This document shows positions 24,101-39,100 of a stretch of DNA of 64,000 nucleotides, piece after piece. Source of the DNA: Archilochus colubris (Eukaryota; Chordata; Aves; Apodiformes; Trochilidae). How positions within the stretch are numbered: position 1 is the first letter of the stretch; every line of letters starts with the position of its first letter. Location: NCBI GenBank assembly GCA_023079485.1, contig CM041085.1, positions 33,713,121 through 33,777,120 on the forward strand, in the 5' to 3' direction. Both the position numbers and the translations under genes were made by a program. Below the pieces are notes generated by a model that had not been told where the DNA came from, did no database searches, and saw only the letters and a list, made by a program, of their open reading frames with translations.

Positions 24101-27100
24101 AATCTACTGTTTTCAGAATCTAAAGGGAAAACAGTTTATTGACAGTAGGAACAGTAGGATTAAAAAGCAAAGTAAGTATATTTTTATCAAGCAGATGAAT
24201 ATGGGTTAGTACATGGCATATAAAATGAAAACATGTTGTTTGGCACTATTTGTCAGAGATATGAAAACAGGGGACAGTTATTCAAGGGCTTTACTGTGAC
24301 TTCAGAAAGGTGAAATTCCAGTCTGAGAGCCTGTGGCAGACTCAAATTGCCTAATTACCTGACCTAGCTCAGTTCCAGCAAAGGGAATTCGGCCTCCTAT
24401 TTCTCTGTTTTTTAACAGTAGAGAGCAATTCAGCCTTGGTGGGATTTGAACAGATCATATTTCAAGGCATGAGAGGTTGCATTTCATTCAAACAGGCAGC
24501 AGGGAGATTTTCATGAGAATCTGGTGTGAAGGGTAAGCAACTTTGAATATTGTAAGTGTAGTGATGGGAGTCTGATTAGAGTAATGGCTGATAATGACAC
24601 CATGCAGTAGCACATTCATGTAACTCTCAGAATTTTGTCCAAAATAGTACTTCAGGCTTTTTAAAATTGTAATGATGGTATGAAAGATGTGGAAGCTAGC
24701 AAAATACCTAATCTTTTAAATCCTTCAATTAGGAGATTTCTCCCCCACCCCCCACTTGTTTCTTTTGATTCCTGTTGTTCTATTAATTTTTTTTTTTTTT
24801 TAAATCTATTCCTCAACCCCTTCCTATTTCTCTTACCCCAGAGTGTTCACAGGACTCATGGTGTTATTAAACTCTTGCAGGGGAAGTTCAAAGCCTGAAC
24901 TCAAGATGTTAATTTACCTTCTTAGAGGACTTTGTTTAATATTTCAAATGTAATTACTTATAATATTTAAGTATACTTAAAATTTTTACTTGATATGTAA
25001 AGCCTGCAAAATTTATGATTAAGATCATAAGAGTTAATCTTTGCTCATACTGATTTGGAAGCAAGTGATGTGAAAATTGCCTGTCTGCTTGCTGTTTGGA
25101 TGTGTTTGTTTCTAAGATCTTAATAGCTGTCAAAGGTAGCAGTGATCTGAGAAACATGCTGACCTTGTTGGGGTTTGGAGTTTCATAGAATCATAGAATC
25201 ATAGAATAGGCTGGGTTGGAAGGGACCTCAGAGATCATCGAGTCCAACCCTTGATCAGCTACCGCCACAGTCACTAGACCATGGCACTGAGTGCCATATC
25301 GAGTCGCTTTCAGAAGATGTAGTTCTTGGCATAGGGTCTGACTAAGGCAGGGATGAGCTACACAGCAACTCTACAGCCACTGCTGTGCCTTGGAGTTTCT
25401 ACAAACCTTCCCTTACACAGTAAAAACAGGAAAAAAATTGAAACTTCCAGAAAGGAAGATGGCTGGTGAGAGAGTTGTGGCTGAGCACTACACGAAGTGG
25501 CTTTGCTGCAGAGCTCGGTGTAAGAGGCAGTCTTATTTATTTTGTTCATTCATGTTTGGCTTTTTATCTCTGCACTTAATGGTGCTGAGAGATTTCATTG
25601 ACCCAGATTTTACTCATTATCTTTTAAGATCAAGCTAATAATTTCACCAGTGTGACTCTTCCAGAGCATTACACAGCCTGTGTGTGGTTGTTCTCTGTGT
25701 ATGATGAGTCTGTGCTGTTGGCAGGCTGTTGGATTATGCAATTTTTAATCCCTGCAATACAGCTGTAATAAAACAGTAACTAGAGGCTTTTCTTTGTGTT
25801 CTGTCACTGCATTTGGTCAGCTCAAATTTCAGAAGACCATCTTCTGGTCCCTGTTTACTGTCCAGTCCTTGAGCTTTGGACATCTTACTATACCTTCACC
25901 TGTTTTCCCTTGTTCTTGTCTCCATCTTTTGTGGCAATCTTTGGTTTTAATCTTTTGTGTGGTTGTTTGTACACAAGCAGCTTCGTGTGCCACTTTGATC
26001 ATCCTTCACGAGCTGTATGTGCAGTCATGCAGATTTTGGGAGAGCCCTCTGGGAGGCCTCAGGGTGTTGGTTGCTTTTTAATCCAGCAGTTCGCTACCCA
26101 CACCAGTGGATTCCACTGTACAACCATCTGCACTAGGAGGGCAACAAGTGGATTGCAAAAGTAATAGGAAATTTTAATGATATAATACCTAGAAATCTAT
26201 TCTTACATTTCTCTTTCAGGTAAGCATTTTTGTTAAGAATCACTGTCTTGGTTTAGGCCCAGCTGATCCCAACCGGGCCTCCGCTTGCTCATCCCCCAAC
26301 CCCACTGTGGAACAGGGAGGAGGGAATCCACCCAAAGGCTCCTTAATCCAGACAAGGATGGGGAGGTTTTAATTCCCCAGTTATGGTAAAACCACACAGG
26401 TTCAACTTGGGAAGGAAAAAAAAACCCTGACTTAATCTACAAGGAGAAAGAGAAAACACGGCCAGATCTTAATAAATTCCCCCCCACCCCTCCCTTCTTC
26501 CTGCACCCAAACTGCTTCATTGCTGCCTCCCCCTCAGGGCACAGAGGGATGGGGAATGAGGGTTTAGGGTCAGTTCCCCACACGTGATTACTACCTCTTT
26601 CCTCCTCAGGGAGGACTCCTCAGAGCCTTTCCCTGCTCCAACATGGGGTCCCTCCCATGGCAGAGAGTCCTTCAGGAACCCCTGGGACATGAGTCCCTCG
26701 TGGGAGTCCCTCAGGAACTGCTCCAGCCCGGGCTGCACACAGAGTCACGGCTGCTGCAGGAGCAGTCACCTCCTCTGGCACAGGGTTCTCCATGGCTGCA
26801 GATCCACATCTGCCCCTCTCCATGATCCTGCACAGGCTGCAGCTTCCCATCTGCCCACCCGTGACACTTCAGGGGCTACAAATCTACATTTGCCCCACCA
26901 TGGTCCTTCAGGGGCTGCTCCACCACACTCCCCCATGGACTGGAGGGTCACAGCTGCCATCTCACTATGGGATGTGGGGAAACCTCTGCTCAGGTACCTT
27001 TCCCCTTTCTTCTTCACTGACCTTGATGTCTTTGCTCTGGCCATGCTCCACCTCCTCCTCTCCTCTGCAGGTCTTTTATATAATTTTGCAGTTTCATTTT

Positions 27101-30100
27101 CCCCTTCTTTAGTATGTGACTCCCAGAGGCACATCCAGCTTCCCATATCTGCTTGGCCTTGACCAGAGGTGGGACCAGCATTGGAACCAGGAGAGCTTTC
27201 AGCAGCTTCTCACAGGAACCACCCTTATGGCCCCCCCACTTCCAAAACGCCACCACACTAACCCAAGACAGTCACAAAGATGGAATTTAAATAATTTTGG
27301 CTATTATTGGAGGAATAAGGGTGCTACCCTATCAGTTAAGCTAGGGCAACTAGGGGTTAACTTCTAATACACTCTTCCAAGTTTCTTTTGCTCTTCAATT
27401 AATGTGATCACTTAACAGGAGGATCAGTATTGTTCAGATACTTGTTACCCTTTTTAGCGGTTGAATTTTACAAGTTTTCAAATTATTGTGTATTTGCCTC
27501 CCAAAAATATATAATTAAACCAATGTTTTACCATTTGGAACAATATGAGTAAAAACATGATGAAGAAAAATACTAATTCAGAAGCTGCTTGAGCTGTAAA
27601 AATGTTTCCTATTGTGTATTGCCCTTTCTCAGAGGACATTGTTTCTGCAAAGATGAACAGGTGAGTGAGAGACAGATGGGATTTTTTACTGCTGGCTCTG
27701 GGAAGAGAAACATTGAAATGTTGTTAAAATTCCCCAGGTCATTGAGGCTGCACAAGGTTTTCTTGTTTATAAAAATATAAAAGTTTCATCCAAAGAATTG
27801 GGTTTTTTTACATATTAAAAGTACTTGGAAGCTTACATAGTTGCTTTGAGCAACGTATAAGTTAATGAGACCAGTGCTATTGCTGTCTTGCAGACACTGG
27901 TGAGGAGGTGCTGTTACGATCTGTAAAGAGGAGACAGGGTGTCTGTTTATTGAAAATAGCTTTGATATATTTTTAAAAGAGTAGAGAAAATGCTGAGTCA
28001 AGAGATAATTTCATATTTTCCATGTGCCCACATCAGATGCTCAGCTGCTGTGTCTGAGCAAGGCATTTACATGGGAGTTGTGGTGAATTCTCACTGCATA
28101 GGTAGGTGGAGTAATGGGGCATTTATTCAAAATATCTTGAAGTCTTCATACAAGGTTTGGGTAAGCTTGGGGAGACTAGTCAGTGTCAGGGGACAGATGT
28201 ATATACATAAAAAAATTATGCACTGAAGGGTTCCTTTTGGTGAGAATTTGAGTTGGCAGCCCTCTAGGGAGTCTGCAGTGTGGCACTGTGCTCAGCACTG
28301 GTGTGCTTCGAGCTGTTTTACCTCTTAATGAAGTCTGGAGCACCCAGCTTGTAACAGGGATGTGAAATCCTCTGATTGTTGGATTTCTGCATGAATGGGA
28401 TGTGCATGGCACTGACCAGTGGTGCACACTTTGCTGGTGAAAATGTGATGTGCACTTGTGGTCCTGGAAGCATGTTGGATTGCAGCAAAGTAAACCCTTC
28501 ATATTCTCTGTGTCATACCAGGCAGTGATGTAGAGGCATCCTGACAGCTATGGATGCCCAGTACAGTAAGGAGAGCCTTCCCAGCTTGTAGATACCACCA
28601 AAACTTCAGCTCTGGGCCTTCAGTTGTGGTAATTTACTTTGTTAAATGCTTTGTGCATTTGGGAATTTAGTAATAAAGCAGAGTTTCTGTGGCAAAGCGC
28701 TGCTGAGCTGCCTTCTTAGGAAATCTCTTAGAAGATCTAAAGGTGCTGTGGCATTTCAGGTAATGCAGATAACTGAGACTTGTGGGGAAAATAAGCGGAG
28801 TAGGAAATTGATGTGGTAAGAGCAGCTTTGGCCATGAGCAGACATGACCAGACTCTGCATGCGTGCAGTCTTGTGGCATTTGTCTTTGAAATAGCCTCTC
28901 ATCTTTTCTCTCTGCTAAGCATAATAAATAATAAATTAGAAAGGGCTGCAACACATTCCTATTGCACTGAGAAGAATCAGATTCTGTTAAGCTTGGTCCC
29001 ACTGACTTCATCAGGTGCTCCTATTCCTCCCAGGCTAATCAGTTGCACCACAAAAACAACCCTTGGCAAGAGAGAGAGCAAGGATCTGTGATGCTCTGGT
29101 CACTGCCTGTAGCTAACACCCTCTGCTGTCCTGGATGTGGGAAAGTCCCCGTGTTCCAAAGACCCAAACTGAGAAAGGACTATGGCAAGGGAGGGAGGAG
29201 TAAGTGTTTTACTTGATGTGCCAGATTTTTATCCTGCTTCTGACTCTGAGACCTATTTTTTATTCTTGGCATGAACTTGTGAGCAGTCTGGGGCTGCCTC
29301 TTCTGAGTCTGCCAGAGTTATGTAACTGCCACAGAGGAAACGAAAGGAGCCTGTTCCATCAGCAGAGATAAAGGGATTAAGACAAGACTAAGGCATGTTT
29401 TGCCAGGACATGCCTCATACCATGAGGTTGATGCACCTTGCTTAATACAGAGGAAACTCATGATGAAAGGCTTAAAAAGAGGTGAAAAAGAAAGAACTGA
29501 GGATAGGCCAGCTAATGATTTCTGCCCGTTTTCCTAGCCCTGAACATTCTACGAATATATGCCAGAACATGTAATTGATGCTAATTGTTTTATATTTAAA
29601 ACATTGTTAATGATCAGTTACTTTGAATGAAAATTAGTTTCATTGACTGATTTATTTTTCATTCTTTAAATTCAGATAATTAATCTTTAGCTTTTTAATA
29701 GCAGTTCTAGATTATCGATGAGTTCTACATTACTCCTCCAAACTTGTCATCTGGCTGTACTTATTTGTTTCCTTGCATTGTTTATTTTACGGAATCCAAA
29801 ATATGGTTTTCTGGTGACAAACTGTGCTAGCAAAAGCATAATACGAACTGGTAGAAAAATTTTCTCCTTTTTTTTAAACTTATTTATTAAATGCATCTTG
29901 TGAAGCAAAATGTGGTGAGAAGCACTTGTGTATCACTTGGATATTGCCTGAGTAGTGAGATCCTGATTGTCTGTGGTAATTGCCTTCTTTCATAAATCTT
30001 GCAAGGGGAATGGAGAATCCAGCTTCCTGAACAGCTCAGTATGATCATACTGCTATCTATTTCTTGGAGATGGTGGTGCTTTCCCCTTCCTGTTTGAAAT

Positions 30101-33100
30101 TATGTCACATGAACATATATGCACACATGAATACATATATATATATATATTGAATTTATATTCATATACATTGTGTTGCACAGGCATCATCAGATTTCAA
30201 TAATAGGATTGTTAATTAATAGATCAGTATATAATGTAAGGAGTAGTAAAGACCTGTGCAGTTCTCATGAAAAAATGTAACTAATGCAAGCTGAGCTGTT
30301 CTTTTTTCCTAAATATTACAGCCAAAATGGAAACACACCTATTAAGATTCTGTTTTGGCTGTAGGCCACAGTGGGAAGGCGGGGTTGAGTGGTGCAGAAA
30401 AGTCAACAGTGATAAATAACAGTTAGAGAAGGAACCTTTTCAGAATGAGATTTGACAAAACCTGTTTGATAAAGAGAATGAAACAAAAATCTTGTGGCAG
30501 TTTTCTCTTGGCTCCATTCTTGTGGGTGGCTGTGGGCTAGGTAAGGGAGTGAATGATAAATAAGGGAACGAGGTTCCAAGACAAGGAGTTTACTGCTATT
30601 TAAGAGACAGATGATAGAAAAGGAAGGAGTAAAAGAGCTGAGAGTTAAAGCTGGAGAAGAGGATGGACAGTAAAACTGGTGAATGACAGAAGGATATGCA
30701 CCTCAAGCAGCAGCAGCTGGAAATAGGAAAGCAGAAAGTGTGTGACTGAGATGGTGAAGACAAAGAAGAGTGGTGCTTAGTTGTCTTGTAGAACTCACAG
30801 TCACCTTGGGAAAGGAGAAATTAGCAGGAGAGAGTGATCATAGATTCTGATGACAAAAAATTCTGCAGAAACCCTGATAACAGAAGAGTGCCCATGTACC
30901 AGGAAGCATAAGTCTGGGAGGAGCAAAAGAGCCAGAGATGCTGAGAACTTGGTCCAAAACTGCCGGGATTAAATGAGGGATGGTAGCATGCTGGAGTCTG
31001 CAGGGACACCCCACAGTTCTGGCAGTCAGGTGCCCCGGGTAGCCCTGGGCACTGGGCACATCACTGGGGATGGGGACAGGTTGAGGCTGGGACAGGACAT
31101 CAGCCTGTGGGTGGGTGGGGGTCAGGATCAGCCAGAGCCTTGTGCTGGCTGTGCAGGGCCACGGTGATGTGCACTGCTGCGGGCAGCCAACAAAGAGTAA
31201 AATGGGAAACTTGAGATGTGCTACTTGTGGTTGTAAAGATTTTGCTTAATTCATAAAGTCAGCTATTTGTTGTAAAAATCCATAGGTTTTGCCACGCTGT
31301 TGAATTTGTTGATATATACTGCTGTCTTCAAATATTTAAAGTGGTAAAAATGTAAATGGCTACAAGTGTGACATAAAACATAGTGGTAAGATTTTTAGCT
31401 TCAGGAGCTTTAGACCGATATTGTTCATCTTATTCCTTAAGAGCTGTGTCATAACATTGTATATGATACATAATGGCTCAGCAGTACAGAAAGATAAAAT
31501 AGTTTTCTGCCTATTATTTTTCTCTTTGGTAAATAATCGTATTTCCCAATTATGGTAGACAGTGCTGCATGTCATCTGGAAATAAGGAGACCGTTTGCTT
31601 TGTGATGGCAATTCTGTTGCTAATACTTCAGGTGTTAATAATATGAGAAACGCAGTTGGACAGGCAGCAAATACTTCTCCTTCCCTTAAGTACTCAGTTC
31701 ACTGCACCTGCACAACTTCTGAAGATTTTCCAGATCCACAGCCTGCAAATGCCATTTCTTCTGTTCTAGGTAATGGGCCTCATCATGATCGAAGTTGTGT
31801 TTACAACCAGAGCAACATAGTAGATGGAGTTTACTGCCTCCCAATAGCACACTGGATTGAAGTTTCTGGACATACTGATGAGGTGAAACATACAACTGAC
31901 TTCTATTTTAATATAGCAGGACATCAAGCTATCCATTACTCCAGGTAAAAGAAAAATGCAGGGCTTGGCTAGTGACAAGTATTTAAACAAAATCTGTACT
32001 GACGTAATGTTGACAAACTTTGAATTAGAAGTGGTGAATGGTAGCATGCATGTAGCAGTAAAGTTTAACAAAGATTCTATACCTCTTTGGAATTAAATGT
32101 CACTTTTGGCAATAAAAAAGAAGAAATTCTCAATTGAAGGTTACATGCATCCTGTATGGGTGTGTTAAGCTGCGTCACATCTGAAAATGGCTGGTGGTAA
32201 TAATGGATAAATTTACAAAGAACTGTCATTTTCAAATGGTTGTCCATACGTACATGTCAATACTCATGTATGTAATGTGGCTTTTTTTGGGATTATTTTG
32301 CTGAAGAACATCTCCTGGGAAACAAAAAGAGTGTATTTCATCACCAGAACTTTAGGGAGTCATGTTAATCACTCATGCATGGTGGCAAAGACATTAGTGA
32401 CAGTTCTTATAGAGAACTTCTTCTGTGCATACATTAAAAAAAAATACTAAAACTTAGACAAGTCTTAAAATGTTTGTACTTCTGTGGTGTTCACTTGAGT
32501 CTACTGTCTCACCAGTGAAACATCTTGGGCTGAATTAGGAGGAAGTGAAGTGGTGGTCACCCACCCTTTAGGGCTGCTGATAAAATACAGGCTGTACTTA
32601 GAGCAGCGGCATTAGCACTGGTGGTTAACTAAGTGGCACTGAGGAATTTGGGACCATTTGTAACTTTTTCCTCATCTCCAATCACGCATGTGGCAGCAAA
32701 TTAGTTGATTAATAATAGCTGCATGAATCCTGGCAGCCCTGATATGCCATACGCATGTCATTTCCAGAGCACTTAGTGATCCCAAAGGGATGTGCACTGT
32801 TTGAAGGAATCAAGCCACCTCTTACATTGATTAGGTCTAAATATTGCTTTCTGTGAGTTCCTCTCTATTATCATTTCAACTACTCCAACCTGGCCAGCTT
32901 GCCTCCTCTTTCTTATGTTTTTTTCTCCACCCTCCTACAGGATAGGAAGCAGAATTTTCCTTTTCTCATCAGGGTTGCACTGTAAGAGGGAAATATTTCC
33001 TCCTTTTGATATCTTCTGGAATAGATGCATAAATATTGTTAGGCATATGTAGTTGTTCATGTGGCTTGGTACCTTTTCCCTGCCATCAAGCTATAAAATA

Positions 33101-36100
33101 CACCTAACAGACTGTTATCTGTATTTTAAGCATCCATTTCCCACACCCTATCAGAGAAAAGATCTTGTTCATTCCAAAGCACAGACTATTCAATCCCAAA
33201 CAATCTTTGCTTGGTGGCAGAGGAAGTTTTTGAGAAGCAACAGCTGTCAGAAAATGAGTATCTAAGTACCAAAGGCTAACTTATCTTCTGTTCCAGAGGA
33301 GCAGCGATCCATTTAATACTGCCTTGTCTACGCTACTGTATGTTTCTGAAATTAGGTAAAAAGCACTGATCTCACTGAAGAATATTTGGAGAAAAATTTC
33401 TGAGTTGTGTAGTCTTTTCCAGATGAGGATCTGCTCATCTGTTCCCTTCTCAGAGACACATCCCTTCATTGCAAGGCAACCTTATTTGTACATCCTCAAT
33501 AAGTAATTCTTATCTCATTTCTTTGAGCTATATTAAGTGAGCATACCCCATAGCAGTCTTGTCACATAATTGTTTTTAATGCTTTGAAGATATGCAGCCC
33601 TAGATGACTTTTTAATTATTAACAGTTGGGGGCAGATTCACCATTCTGATGGTTATAACAAAGTCAGACAAAAATACTGGCTAATTAAGATTTGTATTTT
33701 GGCAGAGCAGCTGAAGTGAGTTGATGAAAATACCTGTTTTTAATAATGGATTTATTGATTCAGAAGAGTACTATGAAAATTAATATCAAAGATAAAGCAA
33801 GATAAAAGATAAGCTAAGATAAAAAGAAAAACAAGCAAACAAAAATAATCCACCAAAAAACCCCCCCAAAACAGCAAACCCAAATAGAAGCAGAGCCAGT
33901 CCCTTTGCATGTATGTTTAAAAGCAGAGTGCATGATTGAATTGTAGTTATCTAGCTAAGGTTACTTTTTTCCATGCTGTAACGGAGGCATCAGTACCACA
34001 GGGAGCTTTATAAGCACAAATTTTGAGTCCTGTCACCAGCTGTCAGGTCTTTATACAATGGAGGCAGCTGGAAAGAAGTGATTTACCAGTGAAAACTTCT
34101 GACATGAGCCCCTTTTCTATGTTGCTCCAGTAAATAGGATTGCCACACTCAAGTTAACTGGAGACAAAATTGTATCTCTGTCAAAATGGCCTCCCCCGTG
34201 AACCCTTGTATTAATTTTATTTATCTTCTGTCTAATCACAACAATTAGAAACAGTTGCTCCAAGCTCTGTTACCACCTTGCTTTGTCATAAAATGTGCTT
34301 AAACTGTAAACTGGCTGGCTGCAGGAGGATGAGAAGAGCCTGGCTTCCTGCTGTTGCCAAAAATCATTTTGCAAGAATCATGCTGAGGCTGACGACTATG
34401 CTCGGAGGAATTAGATTTTTCTTACTTTACTTACAGGTGTATTTGTTCATAAATCAGTGAATTTATTTTTAAACTTACATTTAGAGAACCCATGCTGTGT
34501 TGGTCATTCAGGTTGGAGAGTCTGTGATGTGTTTTTTTAAGCACAGAAAGATTTTTAAGAGTGTGAAATGAAGTTTGCCTGCAGCTATAGAGTCATGACT
34601 GATAGTGCCATAGCCTTAGGGTTAACTTATTTTGGACTTGTAATGACACATGTGACCAAAGTCTGATTCAGGAAAAAATAACAGTCCCTTTCTCCTTTGT
34701 GTTAGAATTAGCTCAATAAGATGCCTTCATGTAGGAGAGTTCAATTAGGGCACAGTAACTTTCCCAAGCTAATAGAGTTACTGTAATCTTTTCTGGGAGA
34801 AGATGACTTCCAGAGAGTTATAAATCTGTGACGTCTTAGCTGTTTTAGTTCCATCAGTGCAAGGTGGAACTTCATGACTCACAGGTGTTATGTACCTTAT
34901 TATTTATATAAAAGCCTCTGCAGTTCTCAGAAAAAAAGGCATTGCTAAAGAGCAAGAGAGGGAGTGACACCTGAAATGACAAAATCCTTAAATAATATGT
35001 TGGAGATACTGATGCTTGATGGCAGAATTAGGTGCTACGAGAATGAATATCACCTAGAGGAAAAGCCATCTAGTTACAGTTTTCTATTTTCAGACTAAGT
35101 TCTTGAATCCATCCCTGATAAGTATTGAATTCCCTTTAGTTTTTGCATACTCATTCATAAGCCATGTATGACCACCACTTCTTCATTCTAGGACATGTAC
35201 TTTGATACCAACTATGAAGTCTAATTTTTAATAATACGTTTTTTCAGATTTACTGTCTTCATAACTATGATTTTTTTTCATTGTGTGTGGTTTTTGTGGG
35301 TTATATCTCCTAAATCTGACAAAGGAAAATAATCTTATGTGCTTTGCATGTATTCTGTAAGTGACTGCTTCAGATAACAATGCTAGCTCATCTCTAACAG
35401 GTATTTCTACAGCTGCTAAACATTTTAGAGGAAAATACACAATCACCTTTAATAAGAAAAGAATGTAATGGAGGAGACATTACATGAGAGTAGCTATGGA
35501 TCATAAGAACATTCTTTTGAGGTACAGCTTTTTAGTTTTTTTGCACTGAAATATGAAGGCCATTAAATATTAATATTTCCCATTTATGGAGCGAGTGGGA
35601 TGTTCCTGTAACTGGATATCACCCAAGAAATTGCGAAGTTGATGAATGTGTTGCTGTCATCAGTGTTTATATCCCGGTGTTTTTTAAATAAAACAAAAGC
35701 TACAAGAAAATAAACCCTTGTTTTCACTATTTTTGTTCTTTTGAATCTTGATGATTTCATGTTAAACGTGATTCACAATGTAGTCTTCCATAGTAGTGTA
35801 AGTTATAACCTAAGTGTTAGGTGAGGATGATTGTAAGAGTCATATATAAGATGTGTGCTCCTGATTTGTACTAAAATGTTAACAGAGGTGGTTGAGTGGA
35901 TGAGAAGTGATACAGGGCAAAATCCAGATGCTTCTTGTTTGCCTTCTGGAGGCATGAAAGCAGTACTCTGCCAATGAACACTGGGTTTCCTTTTGTCTGT
36001 ATTAATTGTGCTGTGAAGAAAATGAGCATGAACTTGATTGACACACACCTTTAATTATTGTGGAAAACAAGAAGCTGGTTGACTATATTTTTGCATGGGA

Positions 36101-39100
36101 ATCACTGAAAAAGTGAAATAATGTAACTTCTTTTAACTTACTGGCTTACATGAGGCACAGTTATTGCTTGAAATATTGTTTGAATGTTAGAATTCTGTTG
36201 AGATTGATGAATGTAAGTGTATACTTAGAATCATAGGGTTCATAGAATCCTAGAATAATTTGAGTTGGAAGGGACCTCTAAAAGTCATCTAGTCCAACCC
36301 CCCTATGGTAAGCAAGGACACCCTCAACCACGTCAGGTTGCTCAGAACTTTGTCAAGCCTAACATTGAATATCTTTAGGGATGAAGCCTCAGGTACCTCC
36401 CTGGCCAACCTGTTCCATTTTTCAACCGTGCTCACAGTAAAGAATTTTTTCCTAATATCCAATCTAAATCTACTTTTCCCTAATTTTAAACCATTGCCTC
36501 TTGTCCTATCACTACGACCCTTATAAACAGTCCTTCTCCAGCCTTCCTGCAGGCCCCCTTCAGGTACTGGAAAGTGGCTATTAGGTCTCCCTGGAGCCTT
36601 CTTTTCTCCAGGCTGAACAAACCCACCCTGTCTTCATAGGAGAGGTGTTCCAGCCCCCTGATAATTTTCATAGCCCTCCTCTGGACCTGCTCCATCAAGT
36701 CCATGTCCTTCCTGTACTGAGGGCTCCAGAGCTGGATTCAATACTCCAGGTGAGGTCTTAGCAGAGCAGGGTTAAATGGCAGAATCACCTCTCTTGATCT
36801 CCTGGCCATGCTTCTTTTGATGCATCCCAGTCTGTGATTTGCCTTCTGGGCTGCAAGCATGCACTGTTGGCTCAAGTCCAGCTTTTTTTCCACCAGCAGC
36901 CCCAAGTCCTTGTTGCAGGGCTGCTTTCAAAACCTCATCCCCAAGCTTGTACTGATGATGTGGATTGTTCTGACCCGGGTGAAAGACCCTGCACTTGGTC
37001 TTGATGAACCTCATGAGGTCCACCTGGGATCACCTCTCCAGTTTGTCCAGGCCCTTCTGGATGATCTCCCATCCCTCTCAGTTCAGTATAAAGTCAGAAT
37101 TACCTTTGAATTATGTGACTGGAATAAATACAGAAGAGATAACTATTTATTTATATTCTTCTCTTCTGATTTATCAGTTTTAATTCATTCACAAAATATA
37201 TTCTGTTTTAAGTGTAATTCTGAAGTAATTTTTTTTATTACTGAATTATTAAAAAGCTTTAAAGGGAAAGCTATTACAAAAAATCCCTAGAGTGCACTGA
37301 ACTATGCTACTGTAGTAGAAAGCTGAAATGATACTTTATGACTACATTATGAATTAAGAGAAGAGGTGATGATGTCTCTGGAGATTACCATAATTAGCAT
37401 TAAAAGCTGAGATCTAGCTGTCCTTTGTGCCTAAAAAATACTTGTGGTATTACAGAAAAGAATAAGAGGTAATGAGCTCTGCAACAAAAGTCTTGAATTG
37501 TATTTTAGTACAATAACCCTGATTTAAAATACGTAACATCAATGGGAGTTTGGCCTTTGATTTCAGTACTTGGAACTCTAAAGTTAAAGTTGGCCATTTT
37601 ATACATTAAATAAAGAAAATATACTAAGCCACATTTTTGTGATATGTTTATCTCATAAACAAGGACATTTGACATAAAATATGATTGTTTTGTCCCTTGT
37701 AAATCAGCTGGAGCTGTGAAATGCTTTTGCTCCCCTCTGCTGTGAAGGAAATAAAAGAAATGCAAAAGGTGAAAGAGTGAGAGCTTGGAACATTATCCCT
37801 TTTTAAAGTCCTTGTTTCCATTAATTTAATTCAGATGTATCCTGTACTAGTGGAAAAAGGCATTTTTTGCCATGTTTATTGCACATCCAAAGTTTTTCCT
37901 TTCTTGAACTCCCCGTGCTTTGCCCTCCATAACAATGGCTGAAAACTTGAAGACTGATTCTGCTTTTCTAAGTTTTATGGTTTGACATGGGCAGGACAGC
38001 ATCTGGCTGGGATAACCTGAATTAGCTACACATCTCAGTCACTGAGTGGTGCCCAGACATGCAGTTAGGATGAGCCTGCAGTGCAGTCATGAACTGGGGT
38101 ACCAGTGTAATGCTGGGGTGAACTGGATTGAGGGACCTCGCTTTTCATATTTAATTTTTCTGAGACTTGGCCAGTAGCTGTTGTCATAGAATCATAGAAT
38201 CCTTGGGGTTGGAAGGGACCTCGAAAGATCATCTAGTCCAACCCCCCCTGCCAGAGCAGGGCCACCTAGAGTACTTCGCATAGGAACGTGTCCAGGCGGG
38301 TTTTGAATGTCTCCAGTGAAGGAGACTCCACGACCCCCCTGGGCAGCCTGTTCCAGGGCTCTGTCACCCTTACAGTAAAAAAATTTTTTCGAATATTCAA
38401 CTTGAACCTCCTGTGCTCCAATTTACACCCATTACCCCTTGTCCTATCACTGGTCATCACTGAGAAAAGCCTAACTCCATCTCCCTGACACTCACCCCTT
38501 ACATATTTGAAAACATTGATGAGGTCACCCCTCAGTCTCCTTTTCTCCAAACTAAAGAGACCCAGCTCCCTCAGCCTTTCCTCATAAGGGAGATGTTCCA
38601 CTCCCTTAATCATCTTAGTAGCTCTGCGCTGGACTCTTTCAAGCACTTCCCTGTCCTTCTTGAACTGAGGGGCCCAGAACTGGACACAATACTCCAGGTG
38701 CGGCCTCACCAATGCAGAATAGAGGGGGAGGAGGAGAACTTCTCTTGACGTTGTCAGCACAGCTCTGATTCACTCTCTGTGACTGACCACCTGAGCACTT
38801 GAATGCCCCTTGAAATAGGAAATCCTTGATCTCAGTTACTCCTTTCCTGTATGTGGCACAGTAGCAAGCGAAATCTGACATTTAAATGGGTGATAGAAGT
38901 CTTGTGAGAAATAAAAATCACAGAGCATTTGAAGTAAAGATTTTTGCATGACTGTCATCAGCATTTGAATTCCCAGTATTACTTCTACCTATGATTTCTG
39001 GTCTGTCAAATCTGATGAATGGCTACTAGCCAGCATCCTGCCAGGTTTGTTGGTTACTGTAGTGTCTGAGGGATATCAAGATATTGTCAAGATATTGAGA

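Larger units (their letters stand above)
18183..31769 (+). other. EPM2A: EPM2A intron 1
   Basis: A 13.6 kb intron with donor gtaacg and acceptor ttcttctgttctag. It contains the end of the CpG island with a G12 run, an inverted GATA dyad (20242-20263), a short CR1 tail (25184-25312), a solo LTR (26244-27270), an AT microsatellite (30135-30150) and a G+C-rich patch (31010-31190). ORFs up to about 116 codons occur, but none resembles a known exon. I see no RNA gene. Confidence 0.9.

Noticed and set aside
26584..27162. 192-codon + strand ORF and several minus ORFs
   Set aside because: They fall inside the solo LTR, which is not protein-coding. Composition explains the open frames.
38266..38760. 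164-codon minus-strand ORF as a possible gene
   Set aside because: It is the CR1 reverse-transcriptase end of the copy at 38185-38750; the first few codons are flanking sequence.
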